Source: Brachybacterium equifaecis
GTDB lineage: Bacteria > Actinomycetota > Actinomycetes > Actinomycetales > Dermabacteraceae
Assembly (NCBI RefSeq): GCF_023509525.1
Contig: NZ_JAKNCJ010000002.1
Coordinates: 496,001 to 560,000, forward strand
Direction of reading: 5' to 3'
Length of the DNA stretch: 64,000 nt
The notes beneath the pieces are model-generated. The model saw only the letters and a list, made by a program, of their open reading frames with translations, was not told the DNA's origin and ran no database searches. The position numbers were made by a program, and so were the translations under genes. Below, in pieces: positions 16,821-27,102 of this stretch (the first letter of the stretch is position 1; the number at the start of each line of letters is the position of its first letter).

Positions 16821-16866
16821 GTCCGACGGTCTCAGGGCCGGCGGTCCGACGGCCTCAGGGCCGACG
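16821..16866. repeat. 23-base tandem duplication covering the stop of the transglutaminase-like gene
   Basis: Copies at 16821-16843 and 16844-16866 differ at two positions. The right copy contains the TGA (minus strand, 16855-16857) of the gene ending there. The left copy carries the same TGA outside the gene. Confidence 0.85.
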
Positions 16867-19239
16867 GCGCTCCCGCAGGAGCGCGAGCAGATCATCGGCG
16901 TCCTGGCGAAGGGATGCCACGACATCCGCGCCGGATCCTGCCGAGGCGGCCGCGGCTGGTCCTGCCGGGTCGGCCGGCCCGCCATCGACCGCTCCGACAT
17001 CGACCGCTCCGCAGACGGCCGGCTCCGGCGCATAGCGGGCGTCGGCCACGGCATCGGCCACGCGAGCGCCCGCCCGGTGCACAGGTGCGGCCGGGTCCGC
17101 GCCCGCGTCCCGCAGGAGGCCCTCCATCGCCGCCGCAGGCGGTCGGCTCGGGTCCAAGCGGAGCGCGCGCGGCGGCCGCCCCCAGGCGCCGGTCCATCCG
17201 AGCAGGCGGATCCGGCGGTCCCTCCTGCGCATGTGCTCCTGCACCTCGCTCCAGGCGAGCAGCCCGGCCGCTCGGCGGGCGGACTCCGCCGACGCCCGCG
17301 AGGCCTGCGCTCCCCCGCCCCGCACTGCGATCTCCTCCCACCCCTCCTCACGGCGGCGCGCTGCGCGGCGCCGCCCGAGGACCGCCGCGCCGATCAGGGC
17401 CGCGGCCGCCAGGGCGACGGCGAGCCCGATCAGGGCGCCCCTCTCGAGCTGCGCCGCGGAGCTGCGGGGATCCTCGGTCGCGGGGATCGCGGTGGCCGAG
17501 GGCGCGGCCGAGGGCGACACGGGGGCGGTCGTCGGCGAGAGGGACTCCGCCTCGGGCGCGGTCACCGGGATCTCCTCGCCCGGGTCCTCCGGCGCGATCG
17601 GCGGCGGGGCGATCCCGTTCCCGGAGGTCGCGGGCGTCGGCTCGAAGCGCACCCAGCCGACCTCCGGTCCGAAGTACACCTCGGGCCAGGCGTGGGCATT
17701 GCGGTTGGTGACGACGTTCGAGGTGCCTGTGCTCTGCCCGGCGGTGAATCCGATGGACACGCGCGTGGGGTAGCCCAGATGGTTCATCATCAGCGCGAAC
17801 GTGCCCGCGAACTGCTCGCAGTAGCCCACGCGGTCATCGAGGAAGCTCTGGATCGGGTCGGCGCCCCGCGGGGTCCGCGCGGTCACGGAGTACGCGAAGC
17901 CGTGGAAGTAGTCCTCCAGCGCCCGGGCGGAATCGTAGCCGCCGCTCGCTCCGGCCTCGCCGACGATCTGCTCGGCGAGCGCGCCGACCTCATCCGGTGC
18001 TTCGATGTCCAAGTAGCCGCGCGGGAGCTCAGCGCCCGCGGCCTGCACGTCGATGCCGCGCAGCTGCTCGGGGGCGGGCTCCTGGGCGGCCCCGGAGATC
18101 TCGTACTGCCAGCCGGAGAGATCCCGCGGGGCGCCCGCGAGCGCCACTGAGCCGCTCTGGATCATGAGCGCTTCGCTCTCCCCGCCGTGCAGGACCATCC
18201 CCGTGAACTCCTGGCCCGCGGGCACGGGGAGCCTGTCGGAGACGAGTCCGCTGATCCTGATCTCGGAGGTGGAGGAGAAGCCGCCGGTGAACGGCATCGG
18301 GTCCTCCCCGGCGAGCGCCCCCTCGACGAACTCCTCCCCGGTGAACTCGCGCAGCGTGCGCAGCCGCAGGTAATCGGGTGTCGGCGCGTCCGTGGCGTAG
18401 GTGAGCACCGTCGTCTCCTCGGCCTGGAGGAGGTCGCGGCGCACGGAGATCGAGTCGTCGATCATCGTCGGCCCGAGGGGCTGGGTGCTTCCCTGCCCGG
18501 TGACGCTCCCGATGTCGAGAGGCAGGGCGGGTCTGGCAGGGGTCGGCAGGACGGCCGCGACCTGCGGAGCCGCCCCGGCCACGAGGAGCGCGCAGAGCAC
18601 CCCGACGGCGGCTCTGCGCCCGTCGAACCGGCCGTGCGACGCGCCTGCGCCGAGCACCAGCAGGGCGCCGAGTGTCGGCCCCGCGATCACATACCAGGGA
18701 GCCCCCTCGGGATGCATGAGTGCTGGAACGAGCTGGAAGCAGAGCAGCAGCACGGCGGACACCCCCCACCAGCCGCCTTCAGCGCACAGGACGTCCAGGG
18801 CGAGCACCACGACGCCCACCAGGAGGATCAGCACCGCACGTGCCTCGGCGCCGAGCGCGACCGGCGGCACCTCCATCGTCAGGGCGGTGAAGCCTTCGGT
18901 GACGAGAGGCACCTGGCCGCGCAGCAGGTCGGCAGGGCCTCCCGTGGGGAGTATCCCGCCGTGCATCTCCACCGCGAGCACCAGCAGCGCGAGCGCGCCG
19001 CCCTGCAGCAGGGGCAGGAGAATCGTCGGACGCAGCGCCAGGCGGCCGAGCACGCCGACCCCGCACACGGTCGCGGCGGCGAGAGCAGCGGCGCGCAGCC
19101 AGTCGAGGTCCGCGATGAGCAGCGAGAGCGGGGTGCTCGCAAGGATCACCGCGACCCCTAGCACAGCGCTGAGCAGCGCTCCGCGGCGTCGGCGCGCGCG
19201 ACCGGCGGCTGCGGCGGCCGTCTCGGCGCGCCGGCTCAT
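16855..19239 (-). CDS. transglutaminase-like membrane protein (TgpA/DUF3488 type)
   Basis: A 794-residue protein with about six N-terminal membrane helices (to about residue 215), a large extracytoplasmic part, a transglutaminase-like domain, one more helix (LIGLAVALAAAALIGAAVLG) and a cytoplasmic tail. The catalytic Cys lies in GYCEQFAGTFALMMNHLG (near 473) and the His in NRNAHAWPEVYF (near 516), followed by VRFEPTP. Related proteins occur with MoxR ATPases and DUF58 proteins and are thought to act on envelope proteins or peptidoglycan, but the reaction is not established. The ATG at 19239 overlaps the DUF58 stop by four bases; a longer upstream frame that skips this overlap is not credible. 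It is the last gene of the moxR operon. Confidence 0.9.
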   Translation of the reverse strand: MSRRAETAAAAAGRARRRRGALLSAVLGVAVILASTPLSLLIADLDWLRAAALAAATVCGVGVLGRLALRPTILLPLLQGGALALLVLAVEMHGGILPTGGPADLLRGQVPLVTEGFTALTMEVPPVALGAEARAVLILLVGVVVLALDVLCAEGGWWGVSAVLLLCFQLVPALMHPEGAPWYVIAGPTLGALLVLGAGASHGRFDGRRAAVGVLCALLVAGAAPQVAAVLPTPARPALPLDIGSVTGQGSTQPLGPTMIDDSISVRRDLLQAEETTVLTYATDAPTPDYLRLRTLREFTGEEFVEGALAGEDPMPFTGGFSSTSEIRISGLVSDRLPVPAGQEFTGMVLHGGESEALMIQSGSVALAGAPRDLSGWQYEISGAAQEPAPEQLRGIDVQAAGAELPRGYLDIEAPDEVGALAEQIVGEAGASGGYDSARALEDYFHGFAYSVTARTPRGADPIQSFLDDRVGYCEQFAGTFALMMNHLGYPTRVSIGFTAGQSTGTSNVVTNRNAHAWPEVYFGPEVGWVRFEPTPATSGNGIAPPPIAPEDPGEEIPVTAPEAESLSPTTAPVSPSAAPSATAIPATEDPRSSAAQLERGALIGLAVALAAAALIGAAVLGRRRAARRREEGWEEIAVRGGGAQASRASAESARRAAGLLAWSEVQEHMRRRDRRIRLLGWTGAWGRPPRALRLDPSRPPAAAMEGLLRDAGADPAAPVHRAGARVADAVADARYAPEPAVCGAVDVGAVDGGPADPAGPAAAASAGSGADVVASLRQDADDLLALLRERRRP

Positions 19240-20450
19240 CGCGCGCTCCCGGCGGCCCGCTCGAGGATCTGCTGGAGCGAGGCGCCGGCGGGGGCGGAGA
19301 CGCGGCGCCATCCGCCGAAGCGCTCTGCGCGGATCGCCCCTCCCCCGGCGCCCGCGGGTCGCAGGCTGATGGCGGTCCCCTGTGCCGCGCCTGCTCCCCC
19401 ACCGCTGCCGTCCGGGGCCGACGGCGCCCCGTCGCTCTCCGCGGCGAGGACGAAGACGATCGACCCCGCTTCCGCCGCGACGTGTAGCGCGGCGAGGGGA
19501 TCGCCGGGCCGGTCCTCGAATCGGACACCGGCGAGCGCGATGAGCGCGTCCTGTGCGGCGAGCTGGGAGGGCGCATCACGGTCCCCGGGCTCCGAGGCGA
19601 TCTGCGCGCCGCCCGCGCCGAGGACGCGCGTGTCCCAGCCGTGGGCGGTGAGAGCGAGCAGGAGGGAGGCTGCGTGGTCGACGAGCCGGTCGTGGAGCTC
19701 GGCTGCTCTCGCAGCATCCTGCGGGCGCGCCCGGGTGTCCAGGATGATCACGGCTCCCGGGCTCTCCGCCGGCTCCTCCTCGCGAGTCATGAGCGTGCCG
19801 ACCCGGGCGCTCGCGCGCCAGTGGATCCGGCGGAGATCGTCGCCTGCGACGTAGGGGCGGGGGATCACTCCGAGCTCCCCGGACCTGCCGGCCGCTGCGG
19901 CACGGTCCTCCTCCCCGCGGGCGAGACCGAGCGCGAGGGCTCCTGCGAGCGGCTCCGCTCGGGGCAGGCCGATCACGGCGGCGCCGTCGTCCTGCCGGAT
20001 GCGCAACCGCATCAGGGCGAAGGGGTCCTGCAGGAGCGTCTCCATCGGCCCGAGCGGGTGGGCCCCGCGGCGCAGCACGGCGAGGGTGCAGTCCGTGCGG
20101 GATGCGAGCGGCAGGACGGCGGGAGCGGCGATCTGCGCCGGCACGCGCAGATGCACCTCGCCGCTCGCCATCGGGACCTTCTGCAGGAGGGAGCTTTCGT
20201 CCAGGTGCAGGGACATCGCGGTCTCATCCCCGACGCTCAGGACCGGCCGCTCGATGATGCGCTGCAGGCGGAGCCGGACGCCTCCGAGGAGCACGCAGAT
20301 CACGGCAAGAGCGAGAGCGAGCAGCAGCGCTGCGGAGATCGCGGCGGCAGCGGCCAGTCCCGTGATCCCGGCGAGCGCCCACAGCGCCGCCGCGAGCACG
20401 AGCAGCGCGAGGCCGCGCGGGGTGGGAGCGAGCCGGGAGCGAGCGGCCAT
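19236..20450 (-). CDS. DUF58 domain-containing protein
   Basis: A 404-residue protein with two N-terminal membrane helices (about residues 12-55), a beta-rich central part and the conserved DUF58 block RPYVAGDDLRRIHWRASAR. A VWA-like C-terminal part includes VIILDTR. DUF58 proteins are usually encoded beside MoxR ATPases; the pair is proposed to act as a chaperone or activator for complexes at the envelope. The ATG shares its last base region with the moxR stop (TGATG, 20448-20452), and the gene's own stop overlaps the next start (ATGA). A Ser/Gly-rich insert (SAPDGSGGGAGAAQG) sits near the C-terminus. The role in this organism is inferred from context only. Confidence 0.9.
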   Translation of the reverse strand: MAARSRLAPTPRGLALLVLAAALWALAGITGLAAAAAISAALLLALALAVICVLLGGVRLRLQRIIERPVLSVGDETAMSLHLDESSLLQKVPMASGEVHLRVPAQIAAPAVLPLASRTDCTLAVLRRGAHPLGPMETLLQDPFALMRLRIRQDDGAAVIGLPRAEPLAGALALGLARGEEDRAAAAGRSGELGVIPRPYVAGDDLRRIHWRASARVGTLMTREEEPAESPGAVIILDTRARPQDAARAAELHDRLVDHAASLLLALTAHGWDTRVLGAGGAQIASEPGDRDAPSQLAAQDALIALAGVRFEDRPGDPLAALHVAAEAGSIVFVLAAESDGAPSAPDGSGGGAGAAQGTAISLRPAGAGGGAIRAERFGGWRRVSAPAGASLQQILERAAGSAR

Positions 20451-21511
20451 CAGTCGACCGGCACCTGCGCGAGCACGTCCGCGAGGATCGCGTCGGCGTC
20501 GATGCCGCGGGCGATCGCCCCGGGCGCCGGGTGCAGGCGGTGGCGCCAGACGGGCCCGATCACGGACTGGACGTCCTCCGGGCGCACGTACTGCTTCCCG
20601 CTCATCGCGGCGCGGGCCTTCGCGGCGCGCACGAGGTGCACGCTCGCGCGGGGCGAGGCGCCGAGCGCGCACTGCGGATGCTCGCGGGTCGCGGCGGCGA
20701 GGCGCACCACGTACTCCACGAGGGCGGGCGCGGCGTGGATGCGGCGCACGGCCCGCACCTGCGCGGCGATCTCGGCGGGGTCGGTGCGTGCGCGCAGGGC
20801 GTCCACCAGCTCGCGCTCCCCGCGGGGCGGAGGCCCGGCCTGCGCGGCAACCATCCGCGCCTCGGCGGAGGCGGCCGGATAGCCCATGGAGGTGCGGGCG
20901 AGGAAGCGGTCGCGCTGCGCCTCGGGCAGGCGGTACGTGCCCTCCATCTCCACCGGGTTCGCGGTCGCGACCACCATGAACGGCTCGGGCAGCGGATAGG
21001 TCGCGCCGTCGACGCTCACCTGGCGCTCCTCCATCGCCTCCAGCAGCGCGGACTGCGTCTTCGCGGAGGCGCGGGTGATCTCGTCGGCCAGGAGGATCTG
21101 GGTGAACACGGCCCCGGGCCGGAACTCGAGCTCGCCGCTGCCGGGCATCAGCACGCTCCCGCCGGTGACGTCGGCCGGGAGCAGGTCGGGGGTGAACTGG
21201 ATGCGGGCGCGATCGGTGCCGAGCGCACCGGCCAGGGCTTTGGCGAGCATGGTCTTGCCGGTGCCGGGGACGTCCTCGATGAGCAGGTGCCCGCCGGCGA
21301 GCAGCACCATCACGGCGAGCTCGGCGACCTCGCGCTTGCCCTCGATCACCGTGGCGATCTCGGCGATGACCGCCTGCGCGGTCTGCGCGATGCGCTGCGC
21401 CTCCTCCGGCGTCAGCAGGGCCGACGGCTCCGCGGGGGCGGGCGCTGAGGACCGGGTGGGGCGCCGCGGCGCGGCGGGCGGTCGCGCCGCGGGGGCCTCG
21501 CTGTGCGTCAT
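20450..21511 (-). CDS. MoxR family AAA+ ATPase
   Basis: A 353-residue MoxR-type ATPase. After a Pro/Ala-rich N-terminal tail of about 30 residues come Walker A (VPGTGKTML, residues 81-89), Walker B (FTQILLADEITRASAKTQSA), sensor motif VVATANPVEMEGTYRLPEAQ and the lid domain (SPRASVHLVRAAKARA). MoxR ATPases are thought to remodel or insert cofactors into partner complexes. The next two genes, DUF58 and a transglutaminase-like protein, are the usual partners and overlap by one to four bases. GAGGAG lies just upstream of the ATG at 21511. A -10-like TAGACT at 21549-21554 fits an operon promoter between the permease stop and this start. Confidence 0.93.
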   Translation of the reverse strand: MTHSEAPAARPPAAPRRPTRSSAPAPAEPSALLTPEEAQRIAQTAQAVIAEIATVIEGKREVAELAVMVLLAGGHLLIEDVPGTGKTMLAKALAGALGTDRARIQFTPDLLPADVTGGSVLMPGSGELEFRPGAVFTQILLADEITRASAKTQSALLEAMEERQVSVDGATYPLPEPFMVVATANPVEMEGTYRLPEAQRDRFLARTSMGYPAASAEARMVAAQAGPPPRGERELVDALRARTDPAEIAAQVRAVRRIHAAPALVEYVVRLAAATREHPQCALGASPRASVHLVRAAKARAAMSGKQYVRPEDVQSVIGPVWRHRLHPAPGAIARGIDADAILADVLAQVPVD

Positions 21512-21548
21512 GGGGCTCCTCGGTCGCTCGGCGCAATGGCTCCTGGGA

Positions 21549-21554
21549 AGTCTA
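21549..21554 (-). promoter_or_regulatory. -10 box TAGACT of the moxR operon
   Basis: Minus-strand TAGACT lies about 38 bases before the moxR ATG, in the 75-base gap after the permease gene. The -35 element is not recognisable. Confidence 0.35.
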
Positions 21555-21586
21555 CGGAGCCCCCGCGCGCCGCGGGCCGGCTTCGC

Positions 21587-23074
21587 TCAGGTCTGCGCGT
21601 CCAGCACCACTCCCTCGAGCTCCTCCTCGGGCACCGCCATGAGCCGGCGGTGGCGCAGGGCGAGGAAGATCGCGCCCAGCACGACCCACACGGCGAGCGC
21701 GATGAGCGGCGGCGTGCTCAGCTGACCGGGCGATCCGGGCACGAACAGCAGGGCGAGGAATCCGGCGGCGATGATTGCGCCGAGCATGGCGATCGCCCGG
21801 TAGAGCGGGCGCCGACGGCCGAAGACGTCGCTCTCCCCGGCCCGCGAGGGGTGCGTGAGCTTCACGGCCGCGAGGCACGTGTAGCCGTAGGCGATGGTGA
21901 CGCCGACGGAGGTCATGTCCACGATCCAGGTGAGGGCGGAGCGGCCGAAGAACGGCGCCACCAGGCACAGCGCGGTGACGAAGGCGATCGCGACGATCGG
22001 GGTGCCTCGGCGTGCGCTCACCCGGCCGAAGGCGGGAGGCAGCATCTGGGCGCGCGACATCGTCATCAGCACGCGGCTCGCGGAGACGGTGAAGCCGTTC
22101 AGTCCCGTGACCACGCCCATCAGCACCGCGATGACCATCAGGATCCGGCCGACGGGTCCGAGGATCGCGGCGATCGCGTCGGCCGTGGCCCACACGGACC
22201 CGTCGACCGCGGAGCCGGCCTCGGCGACGGCGATCGAGGAGGCCAGCACCATCGCCATGTACACAGCGGCGGAGGTCGCGATCGCGGCGAGGATCAGGCG
22301 CAGGGCTTTCTTCGGGGAGAAGTCGAACTCGCCGGCGGCCTGGGGCACGTTGCCGAAGCCGACGAAGGCCCACGGGGCGAAGGCGACCATCACCGCGATC
22401 GCCGAGAGCGGCGAGACCTCGCGCGGGAAGGCGGGGGCGATCGCGAACCCGTTCTGCACCACGTGCACGAGCGAGGCGCCCAGGACGATCGCGACCGCGG
22501 CCAGCAGGATCACGCAGGCGACGAACTGGAAGCGACCGGACAGGGCCGTGCCCAGCGAGTTCACGATGCCCGTCAGCACGATCGCGGTGCAGGCGACGAT
22601 GACGCTCGGCAGGTAGATGTCCCACCCGGCGACGGTGTACAGGTGCCAGCGCTCCATGATGCCCGGGAAGAGCATCCGGGCGGCCAGCGAGACGGCCGTC
22701 GCGTTCAGCGCGACGATGCACGCGTACGCGAGCGCGAGGAACCAGCCGACGACGAACGCGTGGCGGCGCCCGAACTCGGCGAGCACGTAGGCGAGCTCCC
22801 CGCCCGTCACGGGCAGCACCCGGATCACCATGCCGTAGCTGACACCGATGATGCCGATCAGCACTGCGCCGATCGCGAAACCGATCAGAGCGCCGGCGGT
22901 TCCGCCCGCCCCCAGCCAGTCGACGGGGAGGATGAACGCGCCCCAGCCGACCGCCGATCCGAGCGCGATCGCGAACACCCAAGACGGCTTGAGGGTGGAG
23001 GCGAGGGGCTGCGCGGAGGGGTCGGCCTCGGTGCCGGAAGGGGACGTGCCGGGTCTGTCGGGGGTCGAAGACAT
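21587..23074 (-). CDS. APC superfamily amino acid permease
   Basis: A 495-residue transporter with about twelve hydrophobic segments. The first helix carries the small-residue motif SAVGWGAFILPVDWLG expected for substrate contact in APC permeases, and GGELAYVLAEFGRRHAFVVG follows helix 2. The ATG at 23074 gives MSSTPDRPG; 25 further in-frame upstream codons lack family-like sequence. The last residues (PEEELEGVVL) are acidic. The substrate cannot be assigned. The gene stands alone between the moxR operon and the rhamnose genes, all on the same strand. Confidence 0.9.
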   Translation of the reverse strand: MSSTPDRPGTSPSGTEADPSAQPLASTLKPSWVFAIALGSAVGWGAFILPVDWLGAGGTAGALIGFAIGAVLIGIIGVSYGMVIRVLPVTGGELAYVLAEFGRRHAFVVGWFLALAYACIVALNATAVSLAARMLFPGIMERWHLYTVAGWDIYLPSVIVACTAIVLTGIVNSLGTALSGRFQFVACVILLAAVAIVLGASLVHVVQNGFAIAPAFPREVSPLSAIAVMVAFAPWAFVGFGNVPQAAGEFDFSPKKALRLILAAIATSAAVYMAMVLASSIAVAEAGSAVDGSVWATADAIAAILGPVGRILMVIAVLMGVVTGLNGFTVSASRVLMTMSRAQMLPPAFGRVSARRGTPIVAIAFVTALCLVAPFFGRSALTWIVDMTSVGVTIAYGYTCLAAVKLTHPSRAGESDVFGRRRPLYRAIAMLGAIIAAGFLALLFVPGSPGQLSTPPLIALAVWVVLGAIFLALRHRRLMAVPEEELEGVVLDAQT

Positions 23075-23168
23075 GCGCCCCACCCTTGCAGGTGCGCCCG
23101 GGAGGAGTTCGACGGCCCGGGCCCCGACCTCCGATACGCCTCTCGGCACCGAAACCTCAGCGGGAGCA

Positions 23169-24566
23169 TCAGCTCCTCAGGTACGCCTCCAGCGCCTCGA
23201 ACTGGTCGCGCGGGGTGAAGCCGGTCGCCTCGAGCTTGCTCAGGTCCAGCATCGAGTTCAGCGGCCGGGGTGCGATGCCGTCCTTGCCCGCGTAGTACTC
23301 GGCGGTGCTCACGGGGGTCACGCGCGAGCCGTCATGGCCGGTCAGCGCGAACACTCGCGCAGCGAGGTCGGCCCAGGAAGCAGCTTCTCCCGCGTTCGAG
23401 ACGTTGTAGACGCCTGCCTCGGGGCGCTCGTGCAGCAGGTGCTCGATCGCGCCGGCGAGATCCTCGGTGAAGGTGAGGCGGCCGCGCTGGTCCGAGACGA
23501 CCGACGGATCGATGCCGCGCTCGGCGAGCGAGGCCATGATCCGCACGAAGTTCTTCCCCTCCCCCACGACCCAGCTCGTGCGCAGCACGTAGTGGTCCGG
23601 GAGGGTCTGGGCGATGCGGTCGCCGGCGGCTTTCGTCTGCCCGTAGACGCCGAGCGGGCTGAGCTCCTCGTCCTCCCCGTGCAGCGCGCTCGTGCCGTCG
23701 AAGACGTAGTCGCTGGAGACGTGCACGAGCGTCGCGCCGTGCGCGCGCGCCGCCTCGACCAGGCGTGCGACACCATCGACGTTCACGGCCCAGGCGGCGC
23801 GGCGGCCCTCGGCCGTCTCGGCCTCATCGACCGCGGTGTACGCGGCGGCGTTGATGATCGTGCCGTAGGGGCGGAAGTCGAAGGCGGCGACCGAGTCGGC
23901 GCGGGAGATGTCCAGCGCGTCCCGGCCGACCGCGTCGACGTCGGCCCGATGCTCCCAGCGCTGCGCGAGCGCGCGGCCGAGCTGGCCGTTCGCGCCGACG
24001 ATCATGGTCCGCTTCGGGGGCACGGGGACGACGGCGGCCATGCGGGGGTGCGCGCGGTCCTTGTCGCTGAGCTCCGCCTCTGCCAGCGGGATCGGCCACG
24101 GGATCCCGGCCGTCTCGTCGGCCAGGTTCAGGAAGGTGTACTCCGCCTGCGCGGCCTCGGACCAGTGGTCGCTCACCAGGTACGTGTACGCGGCGGGCGC
24201 CTCGAGGGTCTGGAAGGCGTTGCCGACGCCGCGGGGCACGAAGATCGCGACGTCCGGGGTGATCTCATGCCAGTACGTCGCCCCGAAGGACTCCCCCTCG
24301 CGCAGGTCCACCCACGCGCCGAAGACCTTGCCGGTCGCGACCGAGATGTACTTGTCCCACGGCTCCGCGTGGATGCCGCGGGTGACCCCGACGGCCTGGT
24401 TGAAGGAGATGTTGTTCTGCACCGGGCCGAAGTCCGGCAGTCCCGCCGCGACCATCTTGGCGCGCTGCCAGTTCTCCTTGAACCAGCCGCGGTTGTCCCC
24501 GGGAAGGGGCAGGTCGATGACCAGCAGGCCGGGGATCGAGGTGGAGTGGACGGCAAGCTGCTTCAC
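23169..24566 (-). CDS. rfbCD: fused dTDP-4-dehydrorhamnose 3,5-epimerase / reductase (RmlC-RmlD)
   Basis: A single 465-residue protein carrying the last two steps of dTDP-L-rhamnose synthesis. Residues 1 to about 185 form the epimerase cupin (DNRGWFKENWQ, NNISFNQAVGVTRGIHAEPW, FVPRGVGNAFQTL). Residues from about 198 form the reductase Rossmann fold (MIVGANGQLGRALAQ, INAAAYTAVDEAE, HVSSDYVFDG, YGQTKAAGD with the Tyr-Lys pair). I choose GTG 24566 because GAAGGAG lies six bases upstream; an ATG at 24584 would place this site inside the coding region. Two-domain fusions of this type occur in several actinobacteria. The gene is the third in the rfbA-rfbB-rfbCD order. Confidence 0.93.
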   Translation of the reverse strand: MKQLAVHSTSIPGLLVIDLPLPGDNRGWFKENWQRAKMVAAGLPDFGPVQNNISFNQAVGVTRGIHAEPWDKYISVATGKVFGAWVDLREGESFGATYWHEITPDVAIFVPRGVGNAFQTLEAPAAYTYLVSDHWSEAAQAEYTFLNLADETAGIPWPIPLAEAELSDKDRAHPRMAAVVPVPPKRTMIVGANGQLGRALAQRWEHRADVDAVGRDALDISRADSVAAFDFRPYGTIINAAAYTAVDEAETAEGRRAAWAVNVDGVARLVEAARAHGATLVHVSSDYVFDGTSALHGEDEELSPLGVYGQTKAAGDRIAQTLPDHYVLRTSWVVGEGKNFVRIMASLAERGIDPSVVSDQRGRLTFTEDLAGAIEHLLHERPEAGVYNVSNAGEAASWADLAARVFALTGHDGSRVTPVSTAEYYAGKDGIAPRPLNSMLDLSKLEATGFTPRDQFEALEAYLRS

Positions 24567-24672
24567 AGCATGCTCCTTCGGCATTCGCGGGGACGGATCA
24601 CGGAGAGGGGAACAGGCAGGCGCGCAGCCACCAGGTGCGACTCTCGGGGGCACCGGGCGGCTGCGCGAGCGG

Positions 24673-25740
<1,068 letters not shown>

Positions 25741-25900
25741 TCATGCGCCGCCCCGTCGCGCCCGGCCGATCCCGCGGCGGGAGCGGGGATCTGCTCACAC
25801 TGGGGCGCGGCGGGAGCGGGGGGCGGCGCGCGCCTGGATCGGCGCAGGGCTCAGGCCCACCCCGGCCCCGTGATCGCATGCCGTGCTCTTCGTACGACAC

Positions 25901-25956
25901 CGAGACGCAACGGAGGACCCGAGATCCGGCGATCTCGGGTCCTCAGATGCGTTTCG
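25901..25956. repeat. 56-base palindrome A
   Basis: A perfect 14-base stem (25913-25926 with 25931-25944) around the loop CGGC ends in GAGATC/GATCTC. Outer arms (CGAGACGCA and TGCGTTTCG) continue the symmetry with mismatches. It lies downstream of rfbA. Confidence 0.85.
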
Positions 25957-26001
25957 CGGGCGGAAGGGTGCTCGCGCGCCCGCGCCGAGGCCCCGATGCA
26001 G

Positions 26002-26057
26002 CGAGTGCCACGTGGCGAGGCGAGATCGCAGGATCTCGGCTCGCCACGTGGCACTCG
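26002..26057. repeat. 56-base palindrome B
   Basis: Two 26-base arms (26002-26027 and 26032-26057) pair with a single mismatch around GCAG. The inner end GAGATC/GATCTC matches palindrome A. At 57 bases after the rfbA stop it may end rfbA transcription, but the stem is much longer than needed. Confidence 0.88.
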
Positions 26058-26113
26058 GTGTCTGTGTGGGTGGGTGGAGGGCCGGCTGGGGCCTGCCGCC
26101 GGCCCGCCCCGGC

Positions 26114-26986
26114 TCAGGAGCGCTCGCGCTCCAGCGTGTCGAGCAGGTACTTGCCGTACCCGGACTTCACGAGCGGCTCGGCGCGCTCGCGCAGCTCCTC
26201 GTCGCTCAGATAGCCCATGCGCCAGGCGACCTCCTCGGGGGCGCCGATCGACAGGCCCTGGCGCTTCTGCACGGTACGGATGAACTCCCCGGCGGCGGCG
26301 AGATCATCGAAGGTGCCCGTGTCGAGCCACGCGGTGCCGCGCGTGAGGACCTCGACCTGGAGCGTGCCGTCCTCGAGGTAGGTGCGGTTGAGGTCGGTGA
26401 TCTCGAGCTCTCCGCGCGGGGAGGGGGCGAGGGCCTTCGCGCGCTCGGAGACGGTCTGGTCGTAGAAGTACAGGCCCGGCACGGCGAGGTTCGACTTCGG
26501 CTTCGCGGGCTTCTCCTCGAGAGAGAGCGCCTTGCCGTTCTCGTCCATCTCGACGACGCCGTAGGCGGTGGGATCGCTGACCCAGTAGCCGAACACGGCC
26601 GCGCCGTCGACCTCGTGGTAGCGGCGCAGCTGGGAGCCCATGCCCTGGCCGTAGAACATGTTGTCACCCAGCACCAGGGCGGCACGATCGCCGTCGAGGA
26701 AATCCTCGCCGAGGATGAACGCCTGCGCGAGACCGTCCGGGGAGGGCTGGGCGACGTACTCGAAGGAGACGCCGAACCGCGAACCGTCGCCGAGAACGCG
26801 CTGGAACGCCTCCTGGTCGGTGGGCGTGGTGATGATCAGGAAGTCCTGGATGCCCGCGAGCATCAGCGTGCTCAGCGGGTAGTAGATCATCGGCTTGTCG
26901 TAGACCGGCATCAGCTGCTTCGAGACGCCGATGGTCAGGGGGTGCAGTCGCGAGCCGGTCCCGCCGGCGAGAATGATTCCACGCAT
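26114..26986 (-). CDS. rfbA: glucose-1-phosphate thymidylyltransferase
   Basis: The first enzyme of dTDP-rhamnose synthesis, which joins dTTP and glucose-1-phosphate. The 290 residues match the family length. The N-terminal nucleotide-binding motif [18 protein letters not shown] is followed by [29 protein letters not shown] (metal-binding Asp) and [16 protein letters not shown]. The ATG at 26986 starts at this motif; upstream in-frame codons are not family-like. No Shine-Dalgarno sequence precedes it, and CATACT seven bases upstream could be a -10 box for a leaderless start. It heads the rhamnose gene set on the minus strand. Confidence 0.96.
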   Translation of the reverse strand: MRGIILAGGTGSRLHPLTIGVSKQLMPVYDKPMIYYPLSTLMLAGIQDFLIITTPTDQEAFQRVLGDGSRFGVSFEYVAQPSPDGLAQAFILGEDFLDGDRAALVLGDNMFYGQGMGSQLRRYHEVDGAAVFGYWVSDPTAYGVVEMDENGKALSLEEKPAKPKSNLAVPGLYFYDQTVSERAKALAPSPRGELEITDLNRTYLEDGTLQVEVLTRGTAWLDTGTFDDLAAAGEFIRTVQKRQGLSIGAPEEVAWRMGYLSDEELRERAEPLVKSGYGKYLLDTLERERS

Positions 26987-27102
26987 GGAGCCCAGTATGT
27001 CAGGAGCGCGCGCAGGGGCGGCGGTCCTGCGCCGCGCGTTCTGGACAGGCACCACCGTGCGCGGTGAGCCTCACGCGGCCCGCGCGCCCTGCCCGGCGCA
27101 GA

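Noticed and set aside
20451-21536. Minus-strand frame joining the MoxR region to DUF58 in one protein
   Set aside because: The upstream part is a shifted frame of moxR. The TGATG overlap and the MAARSRLAP start show two separate genes.
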